This document shows, piece by piece, positions 14,781 through 20,636 of a stretch of DNA of 20,636 nt. The translations under genes were made by a program, and so were the position numbers. How positions within the stretch are numbered: the first letter of the stretch is position 1; each line of letters starts with the position of its first letter. This DNA comes from JACZQZ01 sp046756945 (lineage in GTDB: Bacteria; Pseudomonadota; Alphaproteobacteria; Rhodospirillales; 2-02-FULL-58-16): NCBI GenBank assembly GCA_046756945.1, contig JBHHXI010000040.1, positions 1 through 20,636 on the forward strand, read 5' to 3'. The notes beneath the pieces were generated by a model. It had not been told where the DNA came from, ran no database searches, and saw only the letters and a program-made list of their open reading frames with translations.

Positions 14781-15722
14781 ATGGTTTCGATGAAACGGGT
14801 GCTGATCACGGGCGGCGCGGGGTTTCTCGGCTCGCACCTGTGCGAACGGCTGCTCGCCGAGGGCCATGACGTGCTGTGCGTCGACAACTTCTTCACCGGC
14901 GCCAAGGACAACATCGCGCACCTTCTGGGCGATCCGCACTTCGAGCTCATGCGCCACGACATCACCTTCCAGCTGTATGTGGAGGTGGACGAAATCTACA
15001 ACCTGGCCTGTCCGGCCTCGCCCATCCACTACCAGTTCGATCCCGTGCAGACCACCAAGACCAGCGTCCATGGCGCCATCAACATGCTGGGGCTGGCCAA
15101 GCGGACCAAGGCCAAGATCCTCCAGGCCTCGACCAGCGAGGTGTACGGCGACCCGGAAGTCCACCCCCAGACCGAGGACTACCGGGGCAGCGTCAACACC
15201 ATGGGTCCGCGGGCCTGCTATGACGAGGGCAAGCGCTGCGCCGAGACCCTGTTTTTCGATTACCAGCGCCAGCACGGCCTCAACATCCGCATCGCGCGCA
15301 TCTTCAATACCTATGGCCCGCGCATGCACCGGGACGACGGCCGGGTGGTCTCCAACTTCATCGTCCAGGCCCTGAAGGGAAAGCCGATCACGATCTACGG
15401 CGACGGCACCCAGACGCGCTCGTTCTGTTACGTGGACGACCTGGTCGAGGGGTTGATCCGCCTGATGAACGCCCCGGACACGGTGAACACCCCGGTCAAC
15501 CTGGGCAACCCCGACGAGTGCGCCATCCGGGAACTGGCGGAGAAGATCATCGAGATGACCGGCTCCGGCGTGCCCATGGAGGCCAGGCCGCTGCCCGCCG
15601 ACGACCCCGCCCAGCGCTGCCCGGACATCGGCCTCGCCCGCCGGGCCCTGGACTGGGAACCGGCCGTGCAACTGGAAGACGGCCTGAAACGGACGATCGC
15701 CTATTTCCAGGGAATCCTGTGA
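14781..15722 (+). CDS. UDP-glucuronate decarboxylase (UDP-xylose synthase), SDR epimerase family
   Basis: A 313-residue extended short-chain dehydrogenase that converts UDP-glucuronate to UDP-xylose with bound NAD, giving a precursor for surface polysaccharide. The Rossmann motif GGAGFLGSH is at 11-19, followed by CVDNFFTGAKDNI. Strong UXS markers are YNLACPASPIHYQ, TSEVYGDPEVHPQ, the catalytic YDEGKR (Tyr and Lys of YxxxK), RIFNTYGPRM and QTRSFCYVDDLVEG. Length matches bacterial soluble UXS (about 310-320) without the membrane anchor of eukaryotic forms. ATG at 14781 is used; ATG 14790 (MKRVLITG) is a near alternative. No other polysaccharide genes are adjacent. It ends into a hairpin-rich convergent region. 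Confidence 0.95.
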   Translation: MVSMKRVLITGGAGFLGSHLCERLLAEGHDVLCVDNFFTGAKDNIAHLLGDPHFELMRHDITFQLYVEVDEIYNLACPASPIHYQFDPVQTTKTSVHGAINMLGLAKRTKAKILQASTSEVYGDPEVHPQTEDYRGSVNTMGPRACYDEGKRCAETLFFDYQRQHGLNIRIARIFNTYGPRMHRDDGRVVSNFIVQALKGKPITIYGDGTQTRSFCYVDDLVEGLIRLMNAPDTVNTPVNLGNPDECAIRELAEKIIEMTGSGVPMEARPLPADDPAQRCPDIGLARRALDWEPAVQLEDGLKRTIAYFQGIL

Positions 15723-15757
15723 GGTGAGCACCCCGGCACACCACCGAAGGGGTCCAG

Positions 15758-15782
15758 GAGTTTAACCCCTGGCGGGGGTTAA
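15758..15782. terminator. Hairpin TTAACCCC / GGGGTTAA
   Basis: TTAACCCC, a short loop, and GGGGTTAA form a perfect 8-bp stem about 40 bp after the UDP-glucuronate decarboxylase stop. No long T-tract follows, so it is a plausible part of a bidirectional 3'-end region and not a textbook terminator. Confidence 0.4.
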
Positions 15783-15839
15783 GGGGGCGGCCTGCCTTCG
15801 CCGAAGCGAAGCTCCGGCTTCGCGCAGGCAGGAGCCCCC
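15783..15839. repeat. 57-bp nested palindrome (REP-like or bidirectional terminator)
   Basis: Three coaxial stems: GGGGGC (15783-15788) with GCCCCC (15834-15839), CCTGCC (15791-15796) with GGCAGG (15827-15832), and GCGAAGC (15806-15812) with GCTTCGC (15817-15823) around a TCCG tetraloop. It sits between the converging decarboxylase gene and recX. Position fits a two-way terminator; sequence style also fits a repetitive extragenic palindrome, which needs other genomic copies to decide. Confidence 0.6.
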
Positions 15840-15842
15840 CAA

Positions 15843-15876
15843 TGGCCGCAAGGCCACCACCCGGTAATCACCGGGA
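15843..15876. terminator. Two small hairpins at the recX 3' end
   Basis: TGGCC GCAA GGCCA (15843-15856, a GNRA-type tetraloop) is followed by CCCGGT AATC ACCGGG (15860-15875), which overlaps the recX stop codon. Together with the two upstream stems they make four hairpins within about 120 bp between convergent genes. Confidence 0.4.
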
Positions 15877-16515
15877 CTCGTCGGTCGGGGGCAATACCGG
15901 GCCCTGCGGGTCGAGCTCCCGCTCCAGCTCCTCGGCCGTCACCGCCTCCACCACGCGGCGCGCGATGTCATAGGCGAACCCGGCCCGGGCGAGGGACGCC
16001 AGGTCCTTTTCGCGCATGGATTTGCGCGCCGCCGGCGGGCGGTAGGGGCCGAGCCGCCGCCTGCGGGCGCAGGCCAGCGCCGCCGCCAGTTCGGGCTCGC
16101 CCGGTCCCTCGGCAAGGGATCCCAATGCCGCCTCGATGAGGTCGCGGTCCACCCCCTTCTGCAACAGCCTGGCGCGGATGGCGCGGGCCGAGGCGCCGCG
16201 CCGGTGCAGGGCGGCGGCCCGCGCCTCGGCGTAGGCGCGGTCGTCGAGAAGGCCGCTTTCTTCGTACCGCGCGATCAGCCGGTCGACCACGGCCGCGCCG
16301 GCGTCCCGGTCGGTGCCGTGGAAGCGGGCCGAGCGCTCGACCTTGCGCATCAGCACCCGGCGCAGGTTCGAAGAAGACGTGGCGTAGCGTCCGAGGTAAT
16401 GGAGCGCCGCGTTGGCGAGCGATGCGTCCGTCGCCTTGCGCGGGGCCCGGCGCCCGCGCCTGCGCCGCCCCGGCGTCCCCGCCGCGGCCGGGTCCTTGCC
16501 GTCGGGATCGGTCAT
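15868..16515 (-). CDS. recX: RecX family regulatory protein
   Basis: A 215-residue all-helical protein of the RecX family, which binds RecA filaments and usually restrains RecA activity. After a basic N-terminal tail (GRRRRGRRAPRK), the conserved RecX repeats are seen: LANAALHYLGRYATSSSNLRRVLMRKV, ESGLLDDRAYAEARAAALHRRGASARAIRARLLQKGVDRDLIEAAL and the third module LASLARAGFAYDIARRVVEA. recA is not adjacent. ATG at 16515; TATACA sits only four bases before it on the minus strand, which could support a leaderless transcript. It converges with the decarboxylase gene and is divergent from the orphan permease. Confidence 0.92.
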   Translation of the reverse strand: MTDPDGKDPAAAGTPGRRRRGRRAPRKATDASLANAALHYLGRYATSSSNLRRVLMRKVERSARFHGTDRDAGAAVVDRLIARYEESGLLDDRAYAEARAAALHRRGASARAIRARLLQKGVDRDLIEAALGSLAEGPGEPELAAALACARRRRLGPYRPPAARKSMREKDLASLARAGFAYDIARRVVEAVTAEELERELDPQGPVLPPTDESR

Positions 16516-16525
16516 GGGGTGTATA

Positions 16526-16561
16526 GTCCCACGGCGGGCGCGGGCTGGGACGTTTTTTTTT
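16526..16561 (+). terminator. Rho-independent terminator-like hairpin with T9 tract
   Basis: GTCCCA (16526-16531), a 14-base GC-rich loop, TGGGAC (16546-16551), then G and nine consecutive T (16553-16561). This is the only clear U-tract terminator form in the window. It reads in the plus direction but no plus-strand gene ends just before it; the preceding gene is recX, transcribed the other way. Confidence 0.55.
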
Positions 16562-16589
16562 CAGGTCGGCCGCGGGTCCTGTTTTTTCC

Positions 16590-16619
16590 TTCGGCGCGCA
16601 CCCCGCACGCGGCTATAAG
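16590..16619 (+). promoter_or_regulatory. Candidate promoter of the orphan ABC-2 permease
   Basis: TATAAG (16614-16619) is a good -10 box about 32 bp before the permease ATG. The -35 region (TTCGGC or TCGGCG at 16590-16596, 17-18 bp away) is weak. If right, transcription starts near 16626, downstream of the T9 terminator. Confidence 0.4.
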
Positions 16620-16650
16620 ACGCCACACGCAATCGGCAGAGAGGTCCCCC

Positions 16651-17430
16651 ATGACCGCCATCGGCGCCTTCAAGTGGATCGGGCTGTGGACGCTGTATGC
16701 GCGCGAGGTGCGCCGGTTCCTCAAAGTGTATACCCAGACCATCATCGCGCCGATGGTGACGACGCTGCTGTTCCTCGCCATTTTCGCGCTCGCCATCGGG
16801 CCCGCCGTGGGAAACGTCGGCGGCGCGCCGTTCCTGGAGTTCCTGGCCCCCGGCCTGATCATGATGGCGATCGCCCAGAACGCCTTCGCCAACACCTCGT
16901 CGTCGATCCTCATCGCCAAGGTGCAGGGCAACATCGTCGACACCCTGATGCCGCCGTTTACCGCCCATGAGCTGACGCTCGCCATCGCCTTCGGCGGGGT
17001 GACCCGCGGCGTCCTCGTCGCCGTGGCGGTGGGCGCCGCCATGGGCCTGTTCGTGCCGCTGCACATCCAGCACTTCGCCTTCATCGCCTATCACGCGGTG
17101 GCGGCGGCGCTGATGCTGTCCCTGCTCGGCACCATCGGCGGCATCTGGGCGGACAAGTTCGATCACATCGCGGCGGTGACCAATTTCGTGGTCATGCCGC
17201 TGTCGTTCCTGTCGGGCACGTTTTACTCCATCCAGCGCCTGCCCGAGGCGTTCCAGGTCTTCGCCCACCTCAATCCGTTCTTTTACATGATCGACGGCTT
17301 CCGCTACGGCTTCACCGGGGTTGCCGACGGCTCGCTCGGTGCCGGGGTGGTGGTGATGGCGGGCGTCAACGGGGGCCTGTGGATGCTGTGTCAGTGGATG
17401 TTCGCCAGCGGATACAAACTGAAGGCGTAA
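16651..17430 (+). CDS. ABC-2 type transporter permease without adjacent ATPase
   Basis: A 259-residue inner-membrane protein with about six hydrophobic segments. Characteristic ABC-2 features are WTLYAREVRRFLKVYTQTIIAPMVTTLLFLAIF at the N-terminus, FLEFLAPGLIMMAIAQNAFANTSSS, the segment NIVDTLMPPFTAHELTLA, and VVMPLSFLSGTFYSIQRLPEAFQVFAHLNPFFYMIDGFRYGF near the end. It resembles YadH/NodJ-like exporters. The frame extends upstream to 16204, but ATG 16651 has AGAGAGG upstream and begins the conserved region. No ATP-binding gene lies next to it; the partner may be elsewhere, and it ends about 105 bp before argD, which has its own promoter-like site. Confidence 0.93.
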   Translation: MTAIGAFKWIGLWTLYAREVRRFLKVYTQTIIAPMVTTLLFLAIFALAIGPAVGNVGGAPFLEFLAPGLIMMAIAQNAFANTSSSILIAKVQGNIVDTLMPPFTAHELTLAIAFGGVTRGVLVAVAVGAAMGLFVPLHIQHFAFIAYHAVAAALMLSLLGTIGGIWADKFDHIAAVTNFVVMPLSFLSGTFYSIQRLPEAFQVFAHLNPFFYMIDGFRYGFTGVADGSLGAGVVVMAGVNGGLWMLCQWMFASGYKLKA

Positions 17431-17443
17431 GCGTCCGGCGCCG

Positions 17444-17471
17444 TTGACATCGGTGCCGGGATGCAGATACT
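17444..17471 (+). promoter_or_regulatory. Candidate sigma70 promoter of argD-argF
   Basis: A perfect TTGACA (17444-17449), a 16-bp spacer, and GATACT (17466-17471, four of six matches to TATAAT). It is followed within 20 bp by the leader hairpin and then the argD ribosome site. Confidence 0.5.
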
Positions 17472-17490
17472 GGGCCGCTTTTCCGGGACA

Positions 17491-17513
17491 GGGCCGGTGC
17501 CCGGCACCGGCCC
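17491..17513 (+). promoter_or_regulatory. Strong hairpin in the argD leader
   Basis: GGGCCGGTGC, loop CCG, GCACCGGCCC form a perfect 10-bp GC stem, ending 10 bases before the AGGAGG ribosome site of argD. It lies downstream of the candidate promoter and so probably within the 5' untranslated RNA. It has no T-tract. It could be an operator, a stability element or a translation-control hairpin. Confidence 0.5.
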
Positions 17514-17535
17514 CAACCGTTTCAGGAGGGCGCCC

Positions 17536-18717
17536 GTGATTCCTCCGCTCATGCCCACCTATGCGCGCGCCGACGTCGCCTTCGAGCGGGGCGAGGGGGC
17601 GTACCTGTTCGCCGCCGACGGGCGGCGCTACCTGGACTTCGGGGCGGGCATCGCGGTCGTCGCGCTGGGCCATTGCCACCCGCACCTGGTCGACGCGCTG
17701 GCGCGCCAGGCGGGGGCGCTCTGGCACTGTTCGAATCTCTACCGGATTCCCGGCCAGGAGCGCCTGGCCGAGCGCCTGGTGGAGAACACCTTCGCCGATT
17801 CGGTCTTTTTCGCCAATTCGGGCGCCGAGGCCGTCGAGTGCGGCCTGAAGATGATCCGCAAGCATTTCGACGACACCGGCAGCCCGGAGCGCTACCGGGT
17901 GATCACGTGCGCCGGCGGTTTCCACGGCCGCACGCTGGCCACCATCGCCGCCGGCCGCCAGGAGAGGCACCTGCACGGCTTCGATCCCGTGGTCGACGGC
18001 TTCGACCAGGTGCCGTTCGGCAACCTCAACGAACTGCGCGCCGCGATCACCGACGAGACCGCCGCCATCCTTATCGAGCCGGTGCAGGGCGAAGGCGGCA
18101 TCCACCCGGCGGCGCTGGAGTACCTGCGCGGCCTGCGCGCGGTCGCCGACGAATACGGGCTTCTGCTCTTCTTCGACGAGATCCAGTGCGGCCTGGGCCG
18201 TACCGGCAAGTTGTTCGCCCATGAATGGGCGGGCATGGCGCCGGACATCGTCGCCGCGGCCAAGGGCCTTGGCGGCGGCTTTCCGGTGGGGGCCTGCCTG
18301 GCCACGGAAAAGGCGGCCGCGGCGCTGACCGCGGGCAGCCACGGCTCCACCTTCGGCGGCAACCCGCTGGCCATGGCGGTGGCCAACGCGGTCCTCGACG
18401 TGGTGCTGGCGGACGGCTTCCTGGACGGCGTGGACGCGGTCGCCAGGCTTCTGTGGCGGCGGCTGGAGTCCCTGGTCGAGGCCCATCCCAAGGTTCTCGG
18501 CGGCCTCAGGGGCGCCGGCCTGATGATCGGCCTGGCGTGCGTCGGCGACAACGGGGCCCTGGTCGAGCGCCTCAGGGACAACGGCCTGCTCGCGGTCACC
18601 GCCGCCGACAACGTGGTCAGGCTGCTGCCGCCCCTGGTCATCGACGAGCGCCATGTCGACGAGGCGATGGCCATCCTCGAGCGCAGTTGCGCCGAACTGG
18701 CGGATCGGGCGGCGTGA
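17536..18717 (+). CDS. argD: Acetylornithine aminotransferase
   Basis: A 393-residue PLP-dependent class III aminotransferase that makes N-acetylornithine from N-acetylglutamate semialdehyde in arginine synthesis (some enzymes also serve lysine synthesis). Visible motifs are the PLP phosphate-binding NSGAEAVECG, the FHGRTLATI block, EPVQGEGGIHP, the Asp in FFDEIQCGLGRTG, the Schiff-base Lys in AAAKGLGGGFPVGA and STFGGNPLA. Start is GTG at 17536 with AGGAGG six bases upstream, giving a protein beginning (fM)IPPLMPTYARADVAFERGEG; an ATG at 17461 overlaps the promoter area and is rejected. argF follows after one base. Typical length (about 390). Confidence 0.96.
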   Translation: MIPPLMPTYARADVAFERGEGAYLFAADGRRYLDFGAGIAVVALGHCHPHLVDALARQAGALWHCSNLYRIPGQERLAERLVENTFADSVFFANSGAEAVECGLKMIRKHFDDTGSPERYRVITCAGGFHGRTLATIAAGRQERHLHGFDPVVDGFDQVPFGNLNELRAAITDETAAILIEPVQGEGGIHPAALEYLRGLRAVADEYGLLLFFDEIQCGLGRTGKLFAHEWAGMAPDIVAAAKGLGGGFPVGACLATEKAAAALTAGSHGSTFGGNPLAMAVANAVLDVVLADGFLDGVDAVARLLWRRLESLVEAHPKVLGGLRGAGLMIGLACVGDNGALVERLRDNGLLAVTAADNVVRLLPPLVIDERHVDEAMAILERSCAELADRAA

Positions 18718-18718
18718 C

Positions 18719-19642
18719 ATGGACGCGCCCAGGCATTTTTTGGATATAGACCGCTTCGACGAAGCGACGCTGCGCCACATCCTGGACACCGCGGCGGCGC
18801 TGAAGCGGGGCGACAGCCCGGGCGGCGACGGCCGGCCCCTGGCCGGCCGCACCCTGGCCATGATCTTCGAGAAGCCGTCGACGCGCACCCGGGTCTCCTT
18901 CGAGGTCGGCATGCAGCAACTGGGCGGCCATGTGGTGGTGCTGAGCGAGACCAACACCCAGCTCGGACGCGGCGAGACCGTCGCCGACACGGCCCGCGTG
19001 CTGTCGCGCTACGTGGACGCCATCATGATCCGCACCGACGACCCCGCAAGGCTGGACGAGCTGGCCGCCCACGCCACGGTGCCGGTGATCAACGGGCTCA
19101 CCGACAGGTCCCATCCGTGCCAGGTCATGGCCGACGTGATGACCTTCGAGGAGCACCGGGGCCCCATCGCCGGCCGGGTGGTGGCCTGGAGCGGCGACGG
19201 CAACAACGTGGCCGCGTCGTGGATTCACGCCGCCGTCCGCTTTCGCTTTACCCTCAGGCTGGCCTGCCCGGAGCCCCTCGGCCCGCCGGCGGCGCTGCTC
19301 GACTGGGCGACAGCCGCGGGCGGCGACGTGACCCTGGTGCGCGATGCGGCCGAGGCGGTGGCCGGCGCCGACTGCGTGGTCACCGACGTGTGGGTGTCCA
19401 TGGGCGACGAAGACGCGGACAGCCGCCACCGGCTGCTCCAACCCTACCGGGTGGACGAGGCCCTGATGGCGGAGGCCGCCGACGGCGCCGTTTTCATGCA
19501 TTGCCTGCCCGCGCATCGGGGCGAAGAGGTCACCGGCGCGGTCATCGACGGGCCCCGCTCGGCGGTCTGGGACGAGGCGGAGAACCGCCTGCACGCGCAG
19601 AAAGGCATCCTCGCCTGGTGCCTAGTGGCCTCTATCAGCTAA
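18719..19642 (+). CDS. argF: Ornithine carbamoyltransferase with element-derived C-terminus
   Basis: A 307-residue cytoplasmic enzyme joining carbamoyl phosphate and ornithine to citrulline. The carbamoyl-phosphate motif STRTR is at 54-58, HPCQ at 132-135 and the ornithine-binding HCLPAHRG near the C-terminus; VWVSMGDE is the usual SMG loop region. ATG at 18719 lies one base after the argD stop, so translation is probably coupled. The last six codons (LVASIS) and the TAA stop come from the terminal repeat of the palindromic element starting at 19625; without it the gene would end AWC followed by TAG. The enzyme core is untouched, so activity is expected. The alphaproteobacterial neighbour hslO often found after argF is absent here. 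Confidence 0.96.
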   Translation: MDAPRHFLDIDRFDEATLRHILDTAAALKRGDSPGGDGRPLAGRTLAMIFEKPSTRTRVSFEVGMQQLGGHVVVLSETNTQLGRGETVADTARVLSRYVDAIMIRTDDPARLDELAAHATVPVINGLTDRSHPCQVMADVMTFEEHRGPIAGRVVAWSGDGNNVAASWIHAAVRFRFTLRLACPEPLGPPAALLDWATAAGGDVTLVRDAAEAVAGADCVVTDVWVSMGDEDADSRHRLLQPYRVDEALMAEAADGAVFMHCLPAHRGEEVTGAVIDGPRSAVWDEAENRLHAQKGILAWCLVASIS

Positions 19643-19657
19643 ATTGTACCCCTACGA
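19625..19657 (+). repeat. Left terminal inverted repeat of the palindromic element
   Basis: Starts GTGGCCTCTATCAGCTAAA and ends CCCCTACGA. It differs from the right repeat at two positions (19644 and 19647). It supplies the argF stop codon TAA and blocks two of three reading frames when entered from outside. Confidence 0.9.
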
Positions 19658-19808
19658 CGGCGTTGCGAGGTTTCCGGCTAGGAGCGCGTCGCGCCGTGGT
19701 GTGCATGCACCACAAGCGGCGCGCGACGACGTCCGGAAGCCTCGCAACGCCGCCCTTCGGGTCGCTTTTCCCGTCCCCTCGGGGCGTCGGGAAGGCTTGC
19801 CGACCCGT

Positions 19809-19840
19809 CCTCCGCAGCAGCGGCGCTGCCGCTGCGGAGG
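19809..19840. repeat. Apical hairpin within arm B of the element
   Basis: CCTCCGCAGC (19809-19818) and GCTGCGGAGG (19831-19840) form a perfect 10-bp stem, with a 12-base GC-rich loop that can pair further. Confidence 0.7.
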
Positions 19841-19897
19841 GTGGATGGCCCCCCATCGCCGGCGCCTCCCCTCCTACCGAGGAAACGGGAAAAGCGA

Positions 19898-19930
19898 TCG
19901 TAGGGGTGCACTTTAGCTGATAGAGGCCAC
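19898..19930 (-). repeat. Right terminal inverted repeat of the palindromic element
   Basis: Inverted copy of 19625-19657, starting TCGTAGGGG and ending AGAGGCCAC on the plus strand. TAG of the restored target CTAG follows directly at 19931-19933. Confidence 0.9.
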
Positions 19931-19934
19931 TAGC

Positions 19935-20084
19935 ACCCTCTATCATAAAAGGATGACACGTGTGACGGCCATGGGTGGTCAATCGGCCAGGCCCTGGAAG
20001 GCACCGCCCTTCACCCCTTGACCGCACCCCGCGCGTGGGTTTGAGTGTGCACGGCCCGGGGCGCGGAAAGGGCGGGAGAAAATT
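19935..20084 (+). other. trkH leader region
   Basis: About 150 bp between the palindromic element and trkH. A possible -35 TTGACC (20018-20023) has only the poor -10 TTGAGT 17 bp later. ACACGTGT (19955-19962) is a short palindrome. No gene seen. With the element, the argF-trkH gap is about 440 bp. Confidence 0.4.
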
Positions 20085-20636
20085 TTGGATTTCCGACCGG
20101 TTTTCCTGGTCGTCGGCATCCTGCTCACGACCCTCGCCGTGGGCATGGTCATCCCGGCCGCCGCCGATGCCGCGGCCGGCCATCCGGACTGGCAGATGTT
20201 CGCCGCGTCGTCCGCCGTGACCATGTTCGTCGGCGTCTCCATGGCGCTGACCAGCCGCGCCGGCGGCGCCTCGTTCACGGTGCGCCAGGCCTTCCTCATG
20301 ACGACGCTGAGCTGGATCGCCATCACCGTCTTCGCCGCCCTCCCGTTCGCCTTTTCCGAGCTTGACCTGAGCTTCACCGACGCCTTCTTCGAAGCCATGT
20401 CGGGGATCACGACGACGGGATCGACGGTGATCACCGGGCTCGATTCGGCGCCGCCGGGCATCCTCCTGTGGCGGGCGCTGCTGCAGTGGCTGGGCGGCGT
20501 CGGCATCATCGTCATGGCCATCGGCGTGATGCCCATGCTGCGCGTCGGCGGCATGCAGCTGTTCCGCATCGAGGCCCCGGAGCAGTCCGAGAAGGTGATG
20601 CCCAGGGCGGCCCAGATCGCCAGCGCCATCGGCGTC
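20085..20636 (+). CDS. trkH: TrkH family potassium uptake protein, 5' part (runs off the window)
   Basis: The first 184 codons of a polytopic inner-membrane K+ translocation subunit of the Trk system, which works with the NAD-binding TrkA. The first half-repeat is visible: two membrane helices (about residues 5-25 and 38-55), a third near 70-90, and the first pore loop FTDAFFEAMSGITTTGSTVITGLD with the selectivity-filter region TTTGST. GILLWRALLQWLGGVGIIVMAIGVMPML and LFRIEAPEQSEKVMPRAAQIA are very typical of TrkH. Start taken as TTG 20085 with GGGAG six bases upstream, giving (fM)DFRPVFLVVGILL; no in-frame ATG suits better. The frame is open to the edge; full proteins are about 480 residues. 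Confidence 0.93.
   Translation, partial: MDFRPVFLVVGILLTTLAVGMVIPAAADAAAGHPDWQMFAASSAVTMFVGVSMALTSRAGGASFTVRQAFLMTTLSWIAITVFAALPFAFSELDLSFTDAFFEAMSGITTTGSTVITGLDSAPPGILLWRALLQWLGGVGIIVMAIGVMPMLRVGGMQLFRIEAPEQSEKVMPRAAQIASAIGV

Larger units (their letters stand above)
19625..19930. mobile_element. 306-bp MITE-like nested palindromic element with 33-bp inverted repeats
   Basis: Terminal inverted repeats 19625-19657 and 19898-19930 match at 31 of 33 positions and begin GTGGCCTCTATCAGCTAAA. The element is flanked by TA on both sides (19623-19624, 19931-19932), each within CTAG, as expected for a two-base target duplication of IS630/Tc1-mariner type. Inside are arm A (19658-19677 pairing with 19733-19752, 19/20) and arm B (19762-19782 pairing with 19877-19897, 19/21), separated by the mini-hairpin CCC TTC GGG (19753-19761). 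Arm boundaries abut the terminal repeats exactly. No transposase is encoded; it must be non-autonomous. One frame on each strand is open across it, but both look like by-products of symmetry. It sits at the argF 3' end and could also act as its terminator. Confidence 0.85.

Noticed and set aside
16561..18990. 809-codon open frame on the minus strand opposite the permease, argD and argF start
   Set aside because: Composition is His/Gln/Arg/Gly-rich with no recognisable domain, and the plus strand carries unmistakable permease and ArgD motifs; it is a high-GC antisense shadow.

Overview
This is a high-GC window from what looks like an alphaproteobacterium, most likely of the Rhodospirillales type. 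That placement is an inference from base composition and gene content: a UPF0260 cysteine-cluster protein, an argD-argF pair, a RecX, a CobB of the alphaproteobacterial type and several alphaproteobacterial-style enzymes. No rRNA, tRNA, CRISPR array or intact transposase was seen.

Layout. Positions 54-3122 (minus) hold a tight operon: a Sco1/SenC copper protein, a decayed cobB remnant, a YcgN-like cysteine-cluster protein, a DapA-superfamily lyase/synthase and a YgjP-like metallopeptidase, with overlapping or nearly touching ends. A membrane-anchored TPR protein (minus, 3306-4397) is divergent from a CobD/CbiB-like cobalamin protein (plus, 4526-5536). A SYLF-domain lipoprotein (minus, 5593-6279) follows. 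Then comes a two-gene unit, amidohydrolase plus glutathione S-transferase-like protein (minus, 6595-8448), with a perfect 14-bp palindrome just upstream. A three-gene unit (minus, 8679-10957) encodes an ABC ATPase, its ABC-2 permease and a histidine phosphatase. Two tandem paralogous proteins with degenerate EAL domains (minus, 11152-13732) are divergent from a PPP-type phosphatase (13870-14670, plus), which is followed by a UDP-glucuronate decarboxylase (14781-15722, plus). A hairpin-rich convergent intergenic region separates the latter from recX (minus, 15868-16515). An orphan ABC-2 permease (16651-17430, plus), the arginine genes argD-argF (17536-19642, plus) and the 5' part of trkH (20085 to the edge, plus) complete the window.

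The most striking object is a 306-bp non-autonomous palindromic element (19625-19930) inserted exactly at the 3' end of argF. It has 33-bp terminal inverted repeats (31/33 identical), is flanked by TA inside CTAG, and its interior consists of two long hairpin arms that abut the terminal repeats with no unpaired bases, so the whole element can fold into a three-way junction. Removing it in silico restores a TAG stop codon for argF inside the perfect palindrome GGTGCTAGCACC, so the insertion added six codons to argF. A 12-bp fragment identical to the element's end, CTAG included, occurs near the start of one EAL-like gene. Other notable points are the cobB relic with an internal in-frame deletion, the tandem degenerate EAL pair, a strong hairpin in the argD leader and a T9 terminator-like structure between recX and the orphan permease.
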